Below, piece after piece: positions 1 through 8,171 of a stretch of 64,000 bases of DNA. Below the pieces are notes generated by a model. The model was given only the letters and a program-made list of their open reading frames with translations, was not told where the DNA came from and searched no databases. The stretch comes from Ramlibacter rhizophilus. Its GTDB lineage: Bacteria > Pseudomonadota > Gammaproteobacteria > Burkholderiales > Burkholderiaceae_C. The first letter of the stretch is position 1. Every line of letters starts with the position of its first letter. The stretch lies in the NCBI RefSeq assembly GCF_004681965.1, contig NZ_SMLL01000006.1, positions 310,001 to 374,000 of the forward strand, written 5' to 3'. A program made the position numbers and the translations under genes.

Positions 1-2
1 TG

Positions 3-284
3 CTGCTCGTGCCCGCGCTCATGCTGCTGCGCCAGCCGCTCATGGCCACGGTGGTCGGGGCCCAGGCCATCCAGCTGCCGGTCGCGCTGGCGGCCACGCT
101 GGGCCACGCGCAGGCCGCCCCCGTGGACCTGCGCCTCGCCCTGCTGCTGGGCCTGCTGCTGCTGGCCGGCTCGCTGGCCGGCCAGTGGGCAGGCCGTCGC
201 ATGGCCACGCGCCAGCTGCACACCGCCGTCTCGCTTCTCCTGCTCGCCACCGGCCTCTGGCTGGGGGCGCGCGCGCTCCTGTGA
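3..284 (+). CDS. TauE/SafE-family membrane permease, C-terminal fragment
   Basis: The frame is already open at the left edge and stops with TGA at 282-284, so only the last 93 or so residues are present. They form hydrophobic helices: one around the motif MATVVGAQAIQLPVALA, then a Leu-rich helix, a short polar loop with AGQWAGRR, and a final Leu/Ala helix. The glycine-plus-arginine loop before the last helix is typical of TauE/SafE (sulfite exporter-like) permeases, which move small organic anions across the inner membrane. The next gene could begin at a GTG overlapping this stop (281-284), suggesting co-transcription. Substrate cannot be told from a fragment; another small polytopic protein family remains possible. 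Confidence 0.55.
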   Translation: MLVPALMLLRQPLMATVVGAQAIQLPVALAATLGHAQAAPVDLRLALLLGLLLLAGSLAGQWAGRRMATRQLHTAVSLLLLATGLWLGARALL

Positions 285-295
285 CCCGACTCATC

Positions 296-1693
296 ATGAC
301 CTTGCCCTCACCCGACCTCCTGCGCGCAGACACGCTGCTGCTCGAACCCGGACAACTGCTTCTGCCCGAGGGCCCGCAGCCGGACATGGCGGTGGTCGTC
401 GCCCAGGGCCGCTTCACCTGCGTGGGGCCCAGGGAGCGCGTGCGCCAGCAGCATCCGCAGCTCACGCCCGTGCCGCTGCCCGACCGCCTGCTGATGCCGG
501 GCCTGATCGACGCCCACACGCACCTCACCCAGGCGTTGGGCAAGTCGCTCGCCTTCGGCGAGCCGTCGGAGATCTTCCGCCGCATCTGGGTGCCCATGGA
601 GCAGAGCCTGCGGCCGCGCGCGGCCTGGCTCAGCGCCAAGCTGGCGTCGCTGGAGGCACTGCGCGGCGGCTTCACGACGGTTGTCGACGCGGGCACCCGC
701 TCCGAGGAGGGCCTGGACCAGATCGCTCAGGCCGTGCGCGAGGCGGGCATCCGCTGCGTGCTGGCGCTGACCTGCAATGACCTGGGGCACCCCGAGGGCG
801 ACGCCGCGTTCGACACGCTCTCGCGGCGGGCCGCACAGCACCTCGCGCGCTTCGAGGACGACCCGCTGGTGCACCCGTCGGTGGCCGTCTCCATTCCCGA
901 AGTCGCCACCGACCGCATGCTGCGGCACCTGGCCGGCCTGGCGCGCGAGTCCGGCCGCCTGTTCCAGACCCATGCCAACGAACACCTGGTGGCCGTGGAG
1001 CGCTCGCTGGTCGCGCGCGGGCTGCGGCCCATCGAGCTGCTGGCCGAATGCGGCGCCCTCAATGCCTGCACGCTGCTGGCCCACGCCACTCTGCTCACGC
1101 CCTCGGAGCTGGGCCTGCTGTGCGAGCACGGCGCCGCCGTGGCCTACAACCCCGTCGCCTCGCAGTGGAAGGGCAACGCCGTGCTGGACGCGCTGCAGCT
1201 GCACGAGCGCGGCGTTCCCTTCGCGCTCGGCACCGACGGCACGCGCTATGACGGCCTGCGCCTGATGGACGCGGCCGAGGCCACGCAGCGCATCGCCTAC
1301 GGCCTGGCGCGTGGCGATTCGTCCTGCGGCGGCGGCTGGATGTGGCTGGACCACGCCACCCACCGCGCGGCCGAAGCCTGCGGCCTCGCGCAGGTCACCG
1401 GCCGCATCGCCGAAGGACTGGCCGCGGACTTCCTCCTGCTGGACCTGGACGTGCCGGAAATGCAGCCGAGCTGGGATTTGAGCTGGGAGTTGGTGCGCCT
1501 GGCTGACCGCGGCCAGATCGACGCCGTCTTCGTGCAGGGCGCACTGCGCCTGTGGCGCGGCTGGCCGACCGACTGGGACGCCCGCGCGCTCATGGCCGAG
1601 GTGCGCGAGGTGGCGCGCGAGGACATCGCGCGCGCACCGATCCAGCGCGTGCACCGCACCGCCGACGTGCATCGCAGGCACGCAGGGGGATAG
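296..1693 (+). CDS. Metal-dependent amidohydrolase (cytosine deaminase/TRZ-ATZ-like)
   Basis: About 465 residues with the full amidohydrolase-superfamily metal set: GLIDAHTHL with His74 and His76, THANEH with His226, LAHATLL with His263 and GTDGTRYD with Asp314. The N-terminal and C-terminal segments form the small beta-sandwich that flanks the TIM barrel in cytosine deaminase, guanine deaminase and TRZ/ATZ chlorohydrolases. It should hydrolyse a C-N bond, probably deamination or ring opening of a heterocycle; the substrate is not predictable. The ATG at 296 follows the upstream stop by 11 nt; an in-frame GTG at 281 would overlap that stop and is a reasonable alternative start. Proximity to a DMT transporter downstream and a nucleobase permease at 4.8 kb is compatible with nucleobase or amide salvage, but that is inference. 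Confidence 0.8.
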   Translation: MTLPSPDLLRADTLLLEPGQLLLPEGPQPDMAVVVAQGRFTCVGPRERVRQQHPQLTPVPLPDRLLMPGLIDAHTHLTQALGKSLAFGEPSEIFRRIWVPMEQSLRPRAAWLSAKLASLEALRGGFTTVVDAGTRSEEGLDQIAQAVREAGIRCVLALTCNDLGHPEGDAAFDTLSRRAAQHLARFEDDPLVHPSVAVSIPEVATDRMLRHLAGLARESGRLFQTHANEHLVAVERSLVARGLRPIELLAECGALNACTLLAHATLLTPSELGLLCEHGAAVAYNPVASQWKGNAVLDALQLHERGVPFALGTDGTRYDGLRLMDAAEATQRIAYGLARGDSSCGGGWMWLDHATHRAAEACGLAQVTGRIAEGLAADFLLLDLDVPEMQPSWDLSWELVRLADRGQIDAVFVQGALRLWRGWPTDWDARALMAEVREVAREDIARAPIQRVHRTADVHRRHAGG

Positions 1694-1723
1694 CATCCGC
1701 GGATGAGACAAAGACAAGAACAC

Positions 1724-2632
1724 ATGGACACCCTGGCCATCACGCTCGTGCTGGCCAGCTGCCTCTTCTGGGGCTTCCAGCAGATCCTCATCAAGGTCAC
1801 CGTGGCCGAGGTGCCGCCGCTGTGGCAGGCCGGGCTGCGGTTCATGGGGGCCACCGCGGTGCTGTGGGCCTGGTGCCTGTGGCGCCGCATTCCCCTGTTC
1901 GGCCGCGACGGCACGCTGGGGGCGGGCCTGCTCGCCGGGCTGCTCTTCGCCGGCGAGTTCACCTGCATCTACCTGGGCCTGCGCGACACCACCGCCTCGC
2001 GCCTGACGGTCTTCCTCTACACCGCGCCCTTCGTGGTGGCCCTGCTGCTGCCGCGCCTGGTGCCCACGGAGCGCCTGCGCGGGCTGCAGTGGCTGGGGCT
2101 GGTGCTGGCCTTCGGCGCGGTGGCCCTGGCCTTCAGCGAAGGCTTCGGCGACCCGGCCGCCGGGCCCCACCAGCTGCGCGGCGACACGCTGGGCCTGCTC
2201 GCGGGCCTGCTGTGGGGCGTGACCACCCTGGTCATTCGCAGCAGCAAGCTCGTGACCGTGAACGCCGAGAAGATCCTCTTCTACCAGGTGGCCGTGACGG
2301 CAGCGGTCGCGCCGGCGCTGTCGCTGGCCATCGGCGAGCGCTGGTCGCTCTCGTACTCGGGCCTGGCCTGGGGCTCCATCGCGCTGCAGACGCTGGTGGG
2401 CGCCTTCGCCAGCTATCTCGCCTGGATGTGGCTGCTGCGGTACTACCCGGCGACCAAGCTGTCGTCCTTCACCTTCATCACGCCCGTGTTCGCGCTGGTG
2501 CTCGGCGTGGCGCTGCTCGGGGAGCCGCTCACGCTGCAGCTGGTGGTGGCGCTCGTCGGCGTGGCCGCGGGCATCGTGCTGGTGAACCGGAAACCGTCCG
2601 TGGCGGCGGCACCGGCGCAACGCTCAGGTTGA
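1724..2632 (+). CDS. DMT-superfamily transporter with EamA repeats
   Basis: 302 residues with about ten hydrophobic helices arranged as two EamA repeats; the first opens with ITLVLASCLFWGFQQILIK and the second with LGLLAGLLWGVTTLVIRSS. Such inner-membrane proteins usually export metabolites or amino acids. I chose the ATG at 1724, where the first helix begins almost at once; an ATG at 1703 would add seven polar residues. The gene lies 30 nt after the amidohydrolase and may be co-transcribed. Its last 9 bases overlap the end of the convergent acetoacetyl-CoA synthetase gene. The substrate is unknown. Confidence 0.82.
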   Translation: MDTLAITLVLASCLFWGFQQILIKVTVAEVPPLWQAGLRFMGATAVLWAWCLWRRIPLFGRDGTLGAGLLAGLLFAGEFTCIYLGLRDTTASRLTVFLYTAPFVVALLLPRLVPTERLRGLQWLGLVLAFGAVALAFSEGFGDPAAGPHQLRGDTLGLLAGLLWGVTTLVIRSSKLVTVNAEKILFYQVAVTAAVAPALSLAIGERWSLSYSGLAWGSIALQTLVGAFASYLAWMWLLRYYPATKLSSFTFITPVFALVLGVALLGEPLTLQLVVALVGVAAGIVLVNRKPSVAAAPAQRSG

Positions 2633-4648
2633 GGTGCCTTCGCGCTGTCGCGCGTAGGCGAGGTACCAGTCCAGGCAGCCCGGGTTGGCCATCGCGTCCC
2701 GGTTCACCACCTTCTCCAGTGGTTGGCCCAGCAGCAGCTTCTTGATCGGCAGCTCCTGCTTCTTGCCCGAGAGCGTGCGCGGGATCTCCGGCGCCTGCAC
2801 GATCTCGTCGGGCACGAAGCGCGGCGAGAGCGCATTCTTCACCGCGGCGGCGATGCGGGCCTTGAGCGGCTCGTCGAGCGCCAGCCCCGGGCGCAGCACC
2901 ACGAAGAGCGGCATCCAGCTCGGGCGCCCCAGCACTTCCAGGTCCACCACCAGCGAATCGAGCACCTCGGGCAGCGCCTCCACCGCGGCGTACAGCTCGC
3001 TGGTCCCCATGCGCAGGCCGTGCCGGTTCAGCGTGGCGTCGCTGCGGCCATAGATGATGCAGCCGCCCTCCGGCGTGATGCGCAGCCAGTCCCCGTGGCG
3101 CCACACGCCGGGGTAGGTGTCGAAGTAGCTGGCGAGGTAGCGACGGTGGCCTTCGTCGTTCCAGAAGTACAGCGGCATGCTCGGAATGGGCCGCGTGCAC
3201 ACCAGCTCGCCCACCTCGTCGATCACGGGCTGGCCCGCTTCGTTCCAGGCCTCCACGGCGCAGCCGAGCAGGCGGCACTGCATCTGCCCCGGCACCTGCG
3301 GCAGCTCGCGGTGGCCGCCGATGAAGGCGCCGGCAAAGTCGGTGCCGCCGGAGATGTTGCACCACCAGATGTCCTCCACGCCCAGGGCCTGGAACTGCTG
3401 CGTGCCCCAGCGCTGCACGTCCTCGGACAGGGGCGAGCCGGTGGTGCCGAGGGCCCGCACGCGCGCCAGCGCCGGCAGGCCGGAGAGCGACACGCCCGCC
3501 TTCATGCAGCTGGCGAAGAAGGCCGCGCCGGCGCCGAAGAAGGTGACGCCGGTCTCGGCCGCGAAGCGCCACAGGGTGGTCCAGTCGGGCGCGTCGCGCG
3601 GGCCGGCGGGACTGCCGTCGTAGATGCAGCAGGTGCTGCCATTGAGCAGGCCCGCCACTTGCGCGTTCCACATCACCCAGCCCGTGGAGCTGTACCAGTG
3701 GAATCGCTCGCCGAAGCTGTTGGGCGCGTAGCTGCAGCCCACGTCGTTGTGCAGGCAGCCCAGGGTTAGCGCCACCAGCACGGTGCCGCCATGGCCATGG
3801 ACGATGGGCTTGGGCAGGCCCGTGGTGCCGCTGGAATAGACGATCCACAGCGGATGGTCGAAGGGCAGCCACAGGGGCTCGAAGGCCGCCGTGTCGGCAT
3901 CGTCGCGGGCCAGCACCGCCGCCAGGTCCGCGTGCTCGCCGAGCACCTGCGCGTCCGCGCCCAGCTCGCGGTGCAGCAGCACATGGCGCACGCTCGGCAG
4001 CTCGGCGCGCAGGCGGGCCACCACCTCCGTGCGGTCCAGGTCGCGGCCGCCGTGGTGGACGCCGTCGCAGGCGATCAGCACCGTGGGCTCGATCTGGCGG
4101 AATCGGTCCAGCACCGCCGGGGCGCCCATGTCGGGCGCGCACAGGCTCCACACGGCGCCGATGCTCGCGGCGGCGAGGAAGGCGATGGCCGTCTCGGGCA
4201 CGTTGGGCAGGTAGGCCGCGATGCGGTCGCCGGGCCGCACGCCCTGCGCCTGCAGGTGCAGGGCCAGCGCGGCCACCTGCCGCTGCAGCTCGGGCCAGGA
4301 CAGCTCGCGGTGATGGCCGCGTTCGTTGCGGCTCACGAGCGCCGGCAGGCCTGCGGCGCCCGCGGCCTGCACGTGGCGCAGCACCTGGCGCGGGTAGCTC
4401 GCCTGCGCCCCCTCGAACCAGCGGGCGCCCGGCATCTTCGCGTCGGCCAGCACGCTTCGGTGGGGCGTGGGCGAGCGCAGGTCGAAGTACTCCCAGATGC
4501 TTTGCCAGAACGCCGGCAGGTCCTCCACCGACCAGCGCCAGAGCGCGTCGTAGTCGTCGAAGCGCAGGCCCTTGTGGGCGGCGAGCCAGTCCTGGTACAG
4601 GCGGATCTGCGGGCGAAAGGGTCGGTTGGAGGCGGTCGGTCCTGGCAT
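2624..4648 (-). CDS. aacS: Acetoacetyl-CoA synthetase (acetoacetate--CoA ligase)
   Basis: 674 residues, the usual length for this branch of the ANL adenylate-forming superfamily. It would activate acetoacetate with ATP and CoA in the cytosol, linking ketone bodies or polyhydroxybutyrate breakdown to acetyl-CoA. The AMP-binding P-loop is IVYSSGTTGLPKPIVHGHGG near residue 270; the Trp-rich N terminus (WRWSVEDLPAFWQSIWEYF) and the C-terminal LSGKKQELPIKK with the catalytic lysine near 629 are characteristic of acetoacetyl- rather than acetyl-CoA synthetase. The ATG at 4648 is not preceded by a clear Shine-Dalgarno. The gene diverges from the permease at 4769 and ends inside the convergent DMT gene, leaving no room for a terminator. 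Confidence 0.9.
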   Translation of the reverse strand: MPGPTASNRPFRPQIRLYQDWLAAHKGLRFDDYDALWRWSVEDLPAFWQSIWEYFDLRSPTPHRSVLADAKMPGARWFEGAQASYPRQVLRHVQAAGAAGLPALVSRNERGHHRELSWPELQRQVAALALHLQAQGVRPGDRIAAYLPNVPETAIAFLAAASIGAVWSLCAPDMGAPAVLDRFRQIEPTVLIACDGVHHGGRDLDRTEVVARLRAELPSVRHVLLHRELGADAQVLGEHADLAAVLARDDADTAAFEPLWLPFDHPLWIVYSSGTTGLPKPIVHGHGGTVLVALTLGCLHNDVGCSYAPNSFGERFHWYSSTGWVMWNAQVAGLLNGSTCCIYDGSPAGPRDAPDWTTLWRFAAETGVTFFGAGAAFFASCMKAGVSLSGLPALARVRALGTTGSPLSEDVQRWGTQQFQALGVEDIWWCNISGGTDFAGAFIGGHRELPQVPGQMQCRLLGCAVEAWNEAGQPVIDEVGELVCTRPIPSMPLYFWNDEGHRRYLASYFDTYPGVWRHGDWLRITPEGGCIIYGRSDATLNRHGLRMGTSELYAAVEALPEVLDSLVVDLEVLGRPSWMPLFVVLRPGLALDEPLKARIAAAVKNALSPRFVPDEIVQAPEIPRTLSGKKQELPIKKLLLGQPLEKVVNRDAMANPGCLDWYLAYARQREGTST

Positions 4649-4768
4649 GGAGCGCAGCCTAATTGCGACGCGGGCCGGCCGCCATGCTGGATTTCCTGGG
4701 CCGGCGCTTGAGCCCCCCTGCCGACCCGCCTTAACATTGCTCCTCTTTTAATAGCGAGGAGAAGCAGC
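4649..4768. promoter_or_regulatory. Divergent promoter region between aacS and the nucleobase permease
   Basis: This 120-bp gap separates two divergent starts, so both promoters should lie here. For the permease a strong Shine-Dalgarno GAGGAGA is at 4756-4762, seven bases before its ATG, with an AT-rich TTTAAT at 4747-4752. A matching -35 is not obvious. On the other strand, ATTAGG lies about 15 nt before the aacS ATG. No operator palindrome stands out. Confidence 0.4.
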
Positions 4769-6097
4769 ATGGGGATGTTCAGCTGGGTCGAGCGGCCCTC
4801 GGGGGTGCTCGCGCAGGGCGGGGTGATCGGGCCGGACGAGCGCCTGCCCTGGGCGCAGACGGCCGTCATGGGCGTGCAGCACGTGATCGCCATGTTCGGC
4901 GCCACCGTGCTGGCGCCGCTCCTGATGGGGTTCGACCCGAACGTGGCCATCCTCATGAGCGGCGTGGGCACGCTCATCTTCTTCCTCATGACCGGCGGCA
5001 AGGTGCCCAGCTACCTGGGTTCCAGCTTCGCCTTCATCGGCGTGGTGATAGCGGCCACGGGCTACACGGGGCAGGGGCTGAACCCGAACATCGGCGTCGC
5101 GCTGGGCGGGATCATCGCCTGCGGCGTCCTGTACTTCGTGATCGGCGCCGTGGTCCATGCCTCCGGCACGGGCTGGGTGGAACGCTTCATGCCGCCGGTG
5201 GTCACCGGCTCGGTGGTCGCCGTCATCGGCCTGAACCTCGCCGGCATTCCCATCAAGAACATGGCGCCGACCAGCTTCGACGCCTGGATGCAGGCCCTGA
5301 CCTTCGTCTCGGTGGCGGTGGTGGCGGTGTTCACGCGCGGCATGGTGCAGCGCCTGCTGATCCTGGTGGGCCTGATCGTGGCCAGCATCCTCTATGCCGT
5401 GCTCACCAACGGCCTGGGGCTGGGCAAGCCGCTGGACTTCTCGGGCATCGCCGCCGCCCCGTGGTTCGGCCTGCCGAACTTCGCCGCGCCGGTCTTCAGC
5501 CCGCAGGCCATGCTGCTCATCGCGCCGGTGGCCATCATCCTGGTGGCCGAGAACCTGGGCCACATCAAGGCCGTCACGGCCATGACCGGGCGCAACCTGG
5601 ACGTGTACATGGGCCGCGCCTTCATGGGCGACGGCGTGGCCACGGTGGTCAGCGGCGGCGTCGGCGGCACGGGCGTGACCACCTATGCCGAGAACATCGG
5701 CGTCATGGCCGCGACCAAGATCTACTCCACCGCCATCTTCCTGGTGGCCGCGCTCATCGCCATCGTGCTGGGCTTCTCGCCCAAGTTCGGCGCCGTGATC
5801 CAGGCCATCCCGCTGCCGGTGATGGGCGGCGTGTCCATCGTGGTCTTTGGTCTCATCGCCATCGCCGGCGCGCGCATCTGGGTGGAGAACAAGGTCGATT
5901 TCTCCGACAACCGCAACCTCATCGTGGCCGCCATCACGCTGGTGCTGGGCACGGGCGACTTCACGCTGCGCTTCGGCGGCTTTGCCCTCGGCGGCATCGG
6001 CACCGCCACCTTCGGCGCCATCCTGCTGTGGGCCGTGCTCGGCCGCGGCCGGCCGTCCGCCGCCACCGCCGCGGCCGGCGATGCGCCGGTTCGCTAA
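4769..6097 (+). CDS. NCS2-family nucleobase (uracil/xanthine) permease
   Basis: 442 residues with about 12-14 hydrophobic segments. The family signature VAENLGHIKAVTAMTG is present near residue 255, and the N terminus (QHVIAMFGATVLAPLLMGFDP) matches UraA/RutG-type nucleobase:cation symporters, where conserved residues in these segments bind the pyrimidine or purine ring. It should import uracil or a related base by proton symport. The start is supported by the strong Shine-Dalgarno at 4756-4762. The downstream thioesterase begins 11 nt after the stop. UraA-like and RutG-like specificities cannot be separated here; no other rut genes are in the window. Confidence 0.88.
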   Translation: MGMFSWVERPSGVLAQGGVIGPDERLPWAQTAVMGVQHVIAMFGATVLAPLLMGFDPNVAILMSGVGTLIFFLMTGGKVPSYLGSSFAFIGVVIAATGYTGQGLNPNIGVALGGIIACGVLYFVIGAVVHASGTGWVERFMPPVVTGSVVAVIGLNLAGIPIKNMAPTSFDAWMQALTFVSVAVVAVFTRGMVQRLLILVGLIVASILYAVLTNGLGLGKPLDFSGIAAAPWFGLPNFAAPVFSPQAMLLIAPVAIILVAENLGHIKAVTAMTGRNLDVYMGRAFMGDGVATVVSGGVGGTGVTTYAENIGVMAATKIYSTAIFLVAALIAIVLGFSPKFGAVIQAIPLPVMGGVSIVVFGLIAIAGARIWVENKVDFSDNRNLIVAAITLVLGTGDFTLRFGGFALGGIGTATFGAILLWAVLGRGRPSAATAAAGDAPVR

Positions 6098-6100
6098 CAT
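6095..6100 (+). promoter_or_regulatory. -10-like hexamer TAACAT just before the thioesterase start
   Basis: TAACAT overlaps the permease stop codon and ends 8 nt before the ATG at 6109, with no Shine-Dalgarno in between. If used, the transcript would have a leader of about 2 nt. No convincing -35 is seen. It is one of a set of similarly placed hexamers in this window. Confidence 0.3.
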
Positions 6101-6108
6101 CGCCCCTC

Positions 6109-6531
6109 ATGCGCATCTGGACCCATCCCATCTCCATCGAGCTGCTCACCGAGAGCCACCGCAACACCGCGCCCGAGCGGCTCGGCATGGAGTTCCTGGA
6201 GGTCGGCGACGACTTCATCCGCGGCCGCGTTCCCGTGGACGAGCGCACGCGCCAGCCCTATGGCCGCCTGCACGGCGGCGTGAGCGTGGTGCTGGCCGAG
6301 ACGCTGGGCTCCTGCGGCGCGGCCTACAGCTGCCCGCCCGGCCACCAGGTGGTGGGGCTGGACATCAACGCCAACCACCTGCGCGGGCCCACCGAAGGCT
6401 GGGTCACGGGCATCACGCGGCCGGTGCACATCGGCCGCAGCACGCAGGTGTGGCAGATCGACATGCAGGACGACCAGGGGCGCCTGACCTGCGTGTCGCG
6501 GATCACGATGGCGGTGTTGTCGCCGCGCTAG
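6109..6531 (+). CDS. Hotdog-fold acyl-CoA thioesterase (PaaI/YdiI/EntH-like)
   Basis: 140 residues, typical of single-domain hotdog thioesterases. The catalytic region is GRLHGGVSVVLAETLGSCGA, where the HGG followed by a glutamate nine residues later matches the YdiI/EntH subgroup that hydrolyses aryl- or acyl-CoA thioesters; LDINANHLRGP is the conserved central strand. It is cytosolic and probably tetrameric. It could clear stalled CoA esters during aromatic or fatty-acid catabolism. It follows the permease closely but may have its own promoter. The precise substrate is not predictable. Confidence 0.82.
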   Translation: MRIWTHPISIELLTESHRNTAPERLGMEFLEVGDDFIRGRVPVDERTRQPYGRLHGGVSVVLAETLGSCGAAYSCPPGHQVVGLDINANHLRGPTEGWVTGITRPVHIGRSTQVWQIDMQDDQGRLTCVSRITMAVLSPR

Positions 6532-6652
6532 AAGGTGCGAATGAATCTCCTTTGCGACCCGATCTGGCGCCTGCGCTTCTCGCCGTACCCAGGTACGGCT
6601 GCGATGCTCCGCGCCACCTCGGGCCGCTCGCTACGATTCCTTCACACCTTCT
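6528..6652. repeat. Imperfect palindrome of about 125 bp between convergent genes
   Basis: The outer arms are 6529-6547 and 6635-6653: TAGAAGGTGCGAATGAATC pairs with GATTCCTTCACACCTTCTA with two mismatches. Complementarity continues inward: GCGACCCGATCTGGCGC against the complement of GCGCCACCTCGGGCCGCTCGC, then CGCCGTACC against GGTACGG around the centre near 6590. The RNA would fold into one long interrupted hairpin. It starts on the stop codon of the thioesterase and lies before the convergent adenosyltransferase, a suitable site for a bidirectional transcription barrier. The architecture resembles a dispersed repeat rather than a unique sequence; copy number cannot be judged from this window. 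Confidence 0.6.
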
Positions 6653-6669
6653 AAGCCTCAGCCTCAGCC

Positions 6670-7227
6670 TCAGCCCCTGGCCAGCCTTTCGCTGCGCCAG
6701 TACACGTCGTCCCCGCCGTCCATCCGGTTCAGGACGCGCGCCAGCACGAAGAGCAGGTCCGACAGGCGGTTGAGGTACTGCCGGGGCGCCTCGCGCAAGG
6801 GCTCGGCGGCGCCCACCGCCACCACCGCGCGCTCGGCGCGCCGGGCCACCGTGCGGCATACATGCGCCTGCGCCGCCGCGCGCGTGCCGGCCGGGAGGAT
6901 GAATTCCTCCAGCTTGGGCAGGCGGGCGTTGTGCTCGGCCAATGCCTCGTCCAGCGCCAGCACCGCATCGTCCTTCAGCAGCTCGAAACCCGGGATCGAC
7001 AGCTCGCCGCCGAGGTTGAACAGCTCGTGCTGCACCTGCACCAGCAGCTCACGCACGCCCTCGGGCATGGCTTCGCACAGCAGCAGGCCGATGTGGGAAT
7101 TGAGCTCGTCCACGTCGCCCAGCGCCTGGATGCGCGGGCTGTCCTTGGGCACGCGGGTGTTGTTGCCCAGGCCGGTCGTGCCGTCGTCCCCGGTACGGGT
7201 GGCGATCTGGGTCAGGCGTTTGCCCAT
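6670..7227 (-). CDS. Corrinoid (cob(I)alamin) adenosyltransferase, PduO/MMAB type
   Basis: 185 residues. It transfers the adenosyl group of ATP to cob(I)alamin, making the coenzyme B12 needed by mutases and eliminases. The N-terminal ATP-binding signature TRTGDDGTTGLG at residues 10-21, then ALGDVDELNSHIG, and the C-terminal RRAERAVV and YLNRLSDLLFVLAR are diagnostic of the PduO/ATR trimeric family rather than CobA/BtuR. The ATG at 7227 is preceded by AGAAGGAG and, farther upstream, by GACAAT, a candidate -10. The open frame extends much farther upstream, but that part is antisense to the EF-hand gene and is not coding. It converges on the thioesterase across the long palindrome. Confidence 0.9.
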   Translation of the reverse strand: MGKRLTQIATRTGDDGTTGLGNNTRVPKDSPRIQALGDVDELNSHIGLLLCEAMPEGVRELLVQVQHELFNLGGELSIPGFELLKDDAVLALDEALAEHNARLPKLEEFILPAGTRAAAQAHVCRTVARRAERAVVAVGAAEPLREAPRQYLNRLSDLLFVLARVLNRMDGGDDVYWRSERLARG

Positions 7228-7381
7228 GGCGGCTCCTTCTGTGGTGGCAGGCACAAGCCGGCATTGTCGCCCGCGCGCGGCGGGCCTCGTCCTACGCGCG
7301 CTTGCTCGGCACGCCCATGGTCCGCGCCGGGGCGCTCGGAGAGCATGAGTGATCAGCCCGCCTGTCGGGCAGGAGAAAGCC

Positions 7382-8080
7382 ATGCGTGTGAACCTCATCC
7401 GAAGCACTGTCGCCGCCGCGGCCCTGGTCGGCGCTGCGGCCGCGCTGGCGCAGCCGGCCGCCGTGCGGCCCGCACCCAGCGTAGGGGGTGGCCCCGTGAC
7501 CATCGGCAGCCCGGGCGTGGTCACGCCCGGCGCACCGGCGCCGGCGGGGCTGCCTTCGCCGTCCCCTTTCCCGGGCGGGCTCAACTCGCCGATCCAGGGC
7601 AACCTGCCTTCGCCCATCCAGGGCACGCTGCCCTCGCCCATTCCCGGCAGCCTGCCGTCCCCGCAACCCTTCCCGGGTGGCGTGCCCTCGGGCGCCATCC
7701 TGCCGCCGGGCGTGCCCGATCCGGGCACGGGCGTGGTGACGCCGCCAGTGGGCGCAGCGCCCGTGGCGGTGCCTGGAGTGGACCCCGGCATGGGTGTCGG
7801 CGTCGGGGTGGGCGGCGGTGGATCGCGCGTCCCGGTGGCGCCGCCCGCCACGGCCACCCTGGGCGGCGCCGGCTCGCGGGCCGTCCCCGCGCCCCTGCCG
7901 CCCTACACGGCGGTGGACATCGCCCGCTCCTTCCTCGGGGCGGACACGGACCGCGACGACGAGCTCACCCGGGCCGAGGCGCAATTCCTCACCGTCGCGC
8001 CCATGAGCTTCGAGCAGATGGACCGCGACGGCAACGGGCGGGTGACGCGCTTCGAGTACCAGGACGCCATGGGTCAGTAG
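7382..8080 (+). CDS. Secreted proline/glycine-rich protein with two C-terminal EF-hands
   Basis: 232 residues. Residues 1-23 form a signal peptide (RSTVAAAALVGAAAALAQPA). Residues 24-165 are a low-complexity, proline/glycine-rich stretch with degenerate repeats of the type SPIQGNLPSPIQGTLPSP. The C terminus holds two canonical calcium loops: DTDRDDELTRAE from residue 188 and DRDGNGRVTRFE from residue 214, each with acidic residues at positions 1, 3, 5 and 12. A calcium-binding periplasmic or cell-surface role is likely, with the repeats acting as an extended spacer. The ATG at 7382 has AGGAG at 7371-7375, directly after a small hairpin GCCCG/CGGGC at 7356-7370. I know no precise function. Confidence 0.78.
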   Translation: MRVNLIRSTVAAAALVGAAAALAQPAAVRPAPSVGGGPVTIGSPGVVTPGAPAPAGLPSPSPFPGGLNSPIQGNLPSPIQGTLPSPIPGSLPSPQPFPGGVPSGAILPPGVPDPGTGVVTPPVGAAPVAVPGVDPGMGVGVGVGGGGSRVPVAPPATATLGGAGSRAVPAPLPPYTAVDIARSFLGADTDRDDELTRAEAQFLTVAPMSFEQMDRDGNGRVTRFEYQDAMGQ

Positions 8081-8171
8081 GCCGCGCTGGCGCGGGGCCG
8101 GGTGCGCTGGACGCTTGCGGCGGACTAAACTGCCGCCGTCGCCCGCGTGCGCCGATTGCAGAAGGACCCCC

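Noticed and set aside
308..2620. A 770-codon open frame antisense to the amidohydrolase and DMT genes
   Set aside because: Low-complexity Gln/His/Arg-rich translation, opposite to two genes with complete motifs.
7356..7370. GCCCG-CCTGT-CGGGC hairpin upstream of the EF-hand gene as a riboswitch
   Set aside because: Only a five-base stem with no larger conserved structure; mentioned under the gene but not called as a regulatory RNA.
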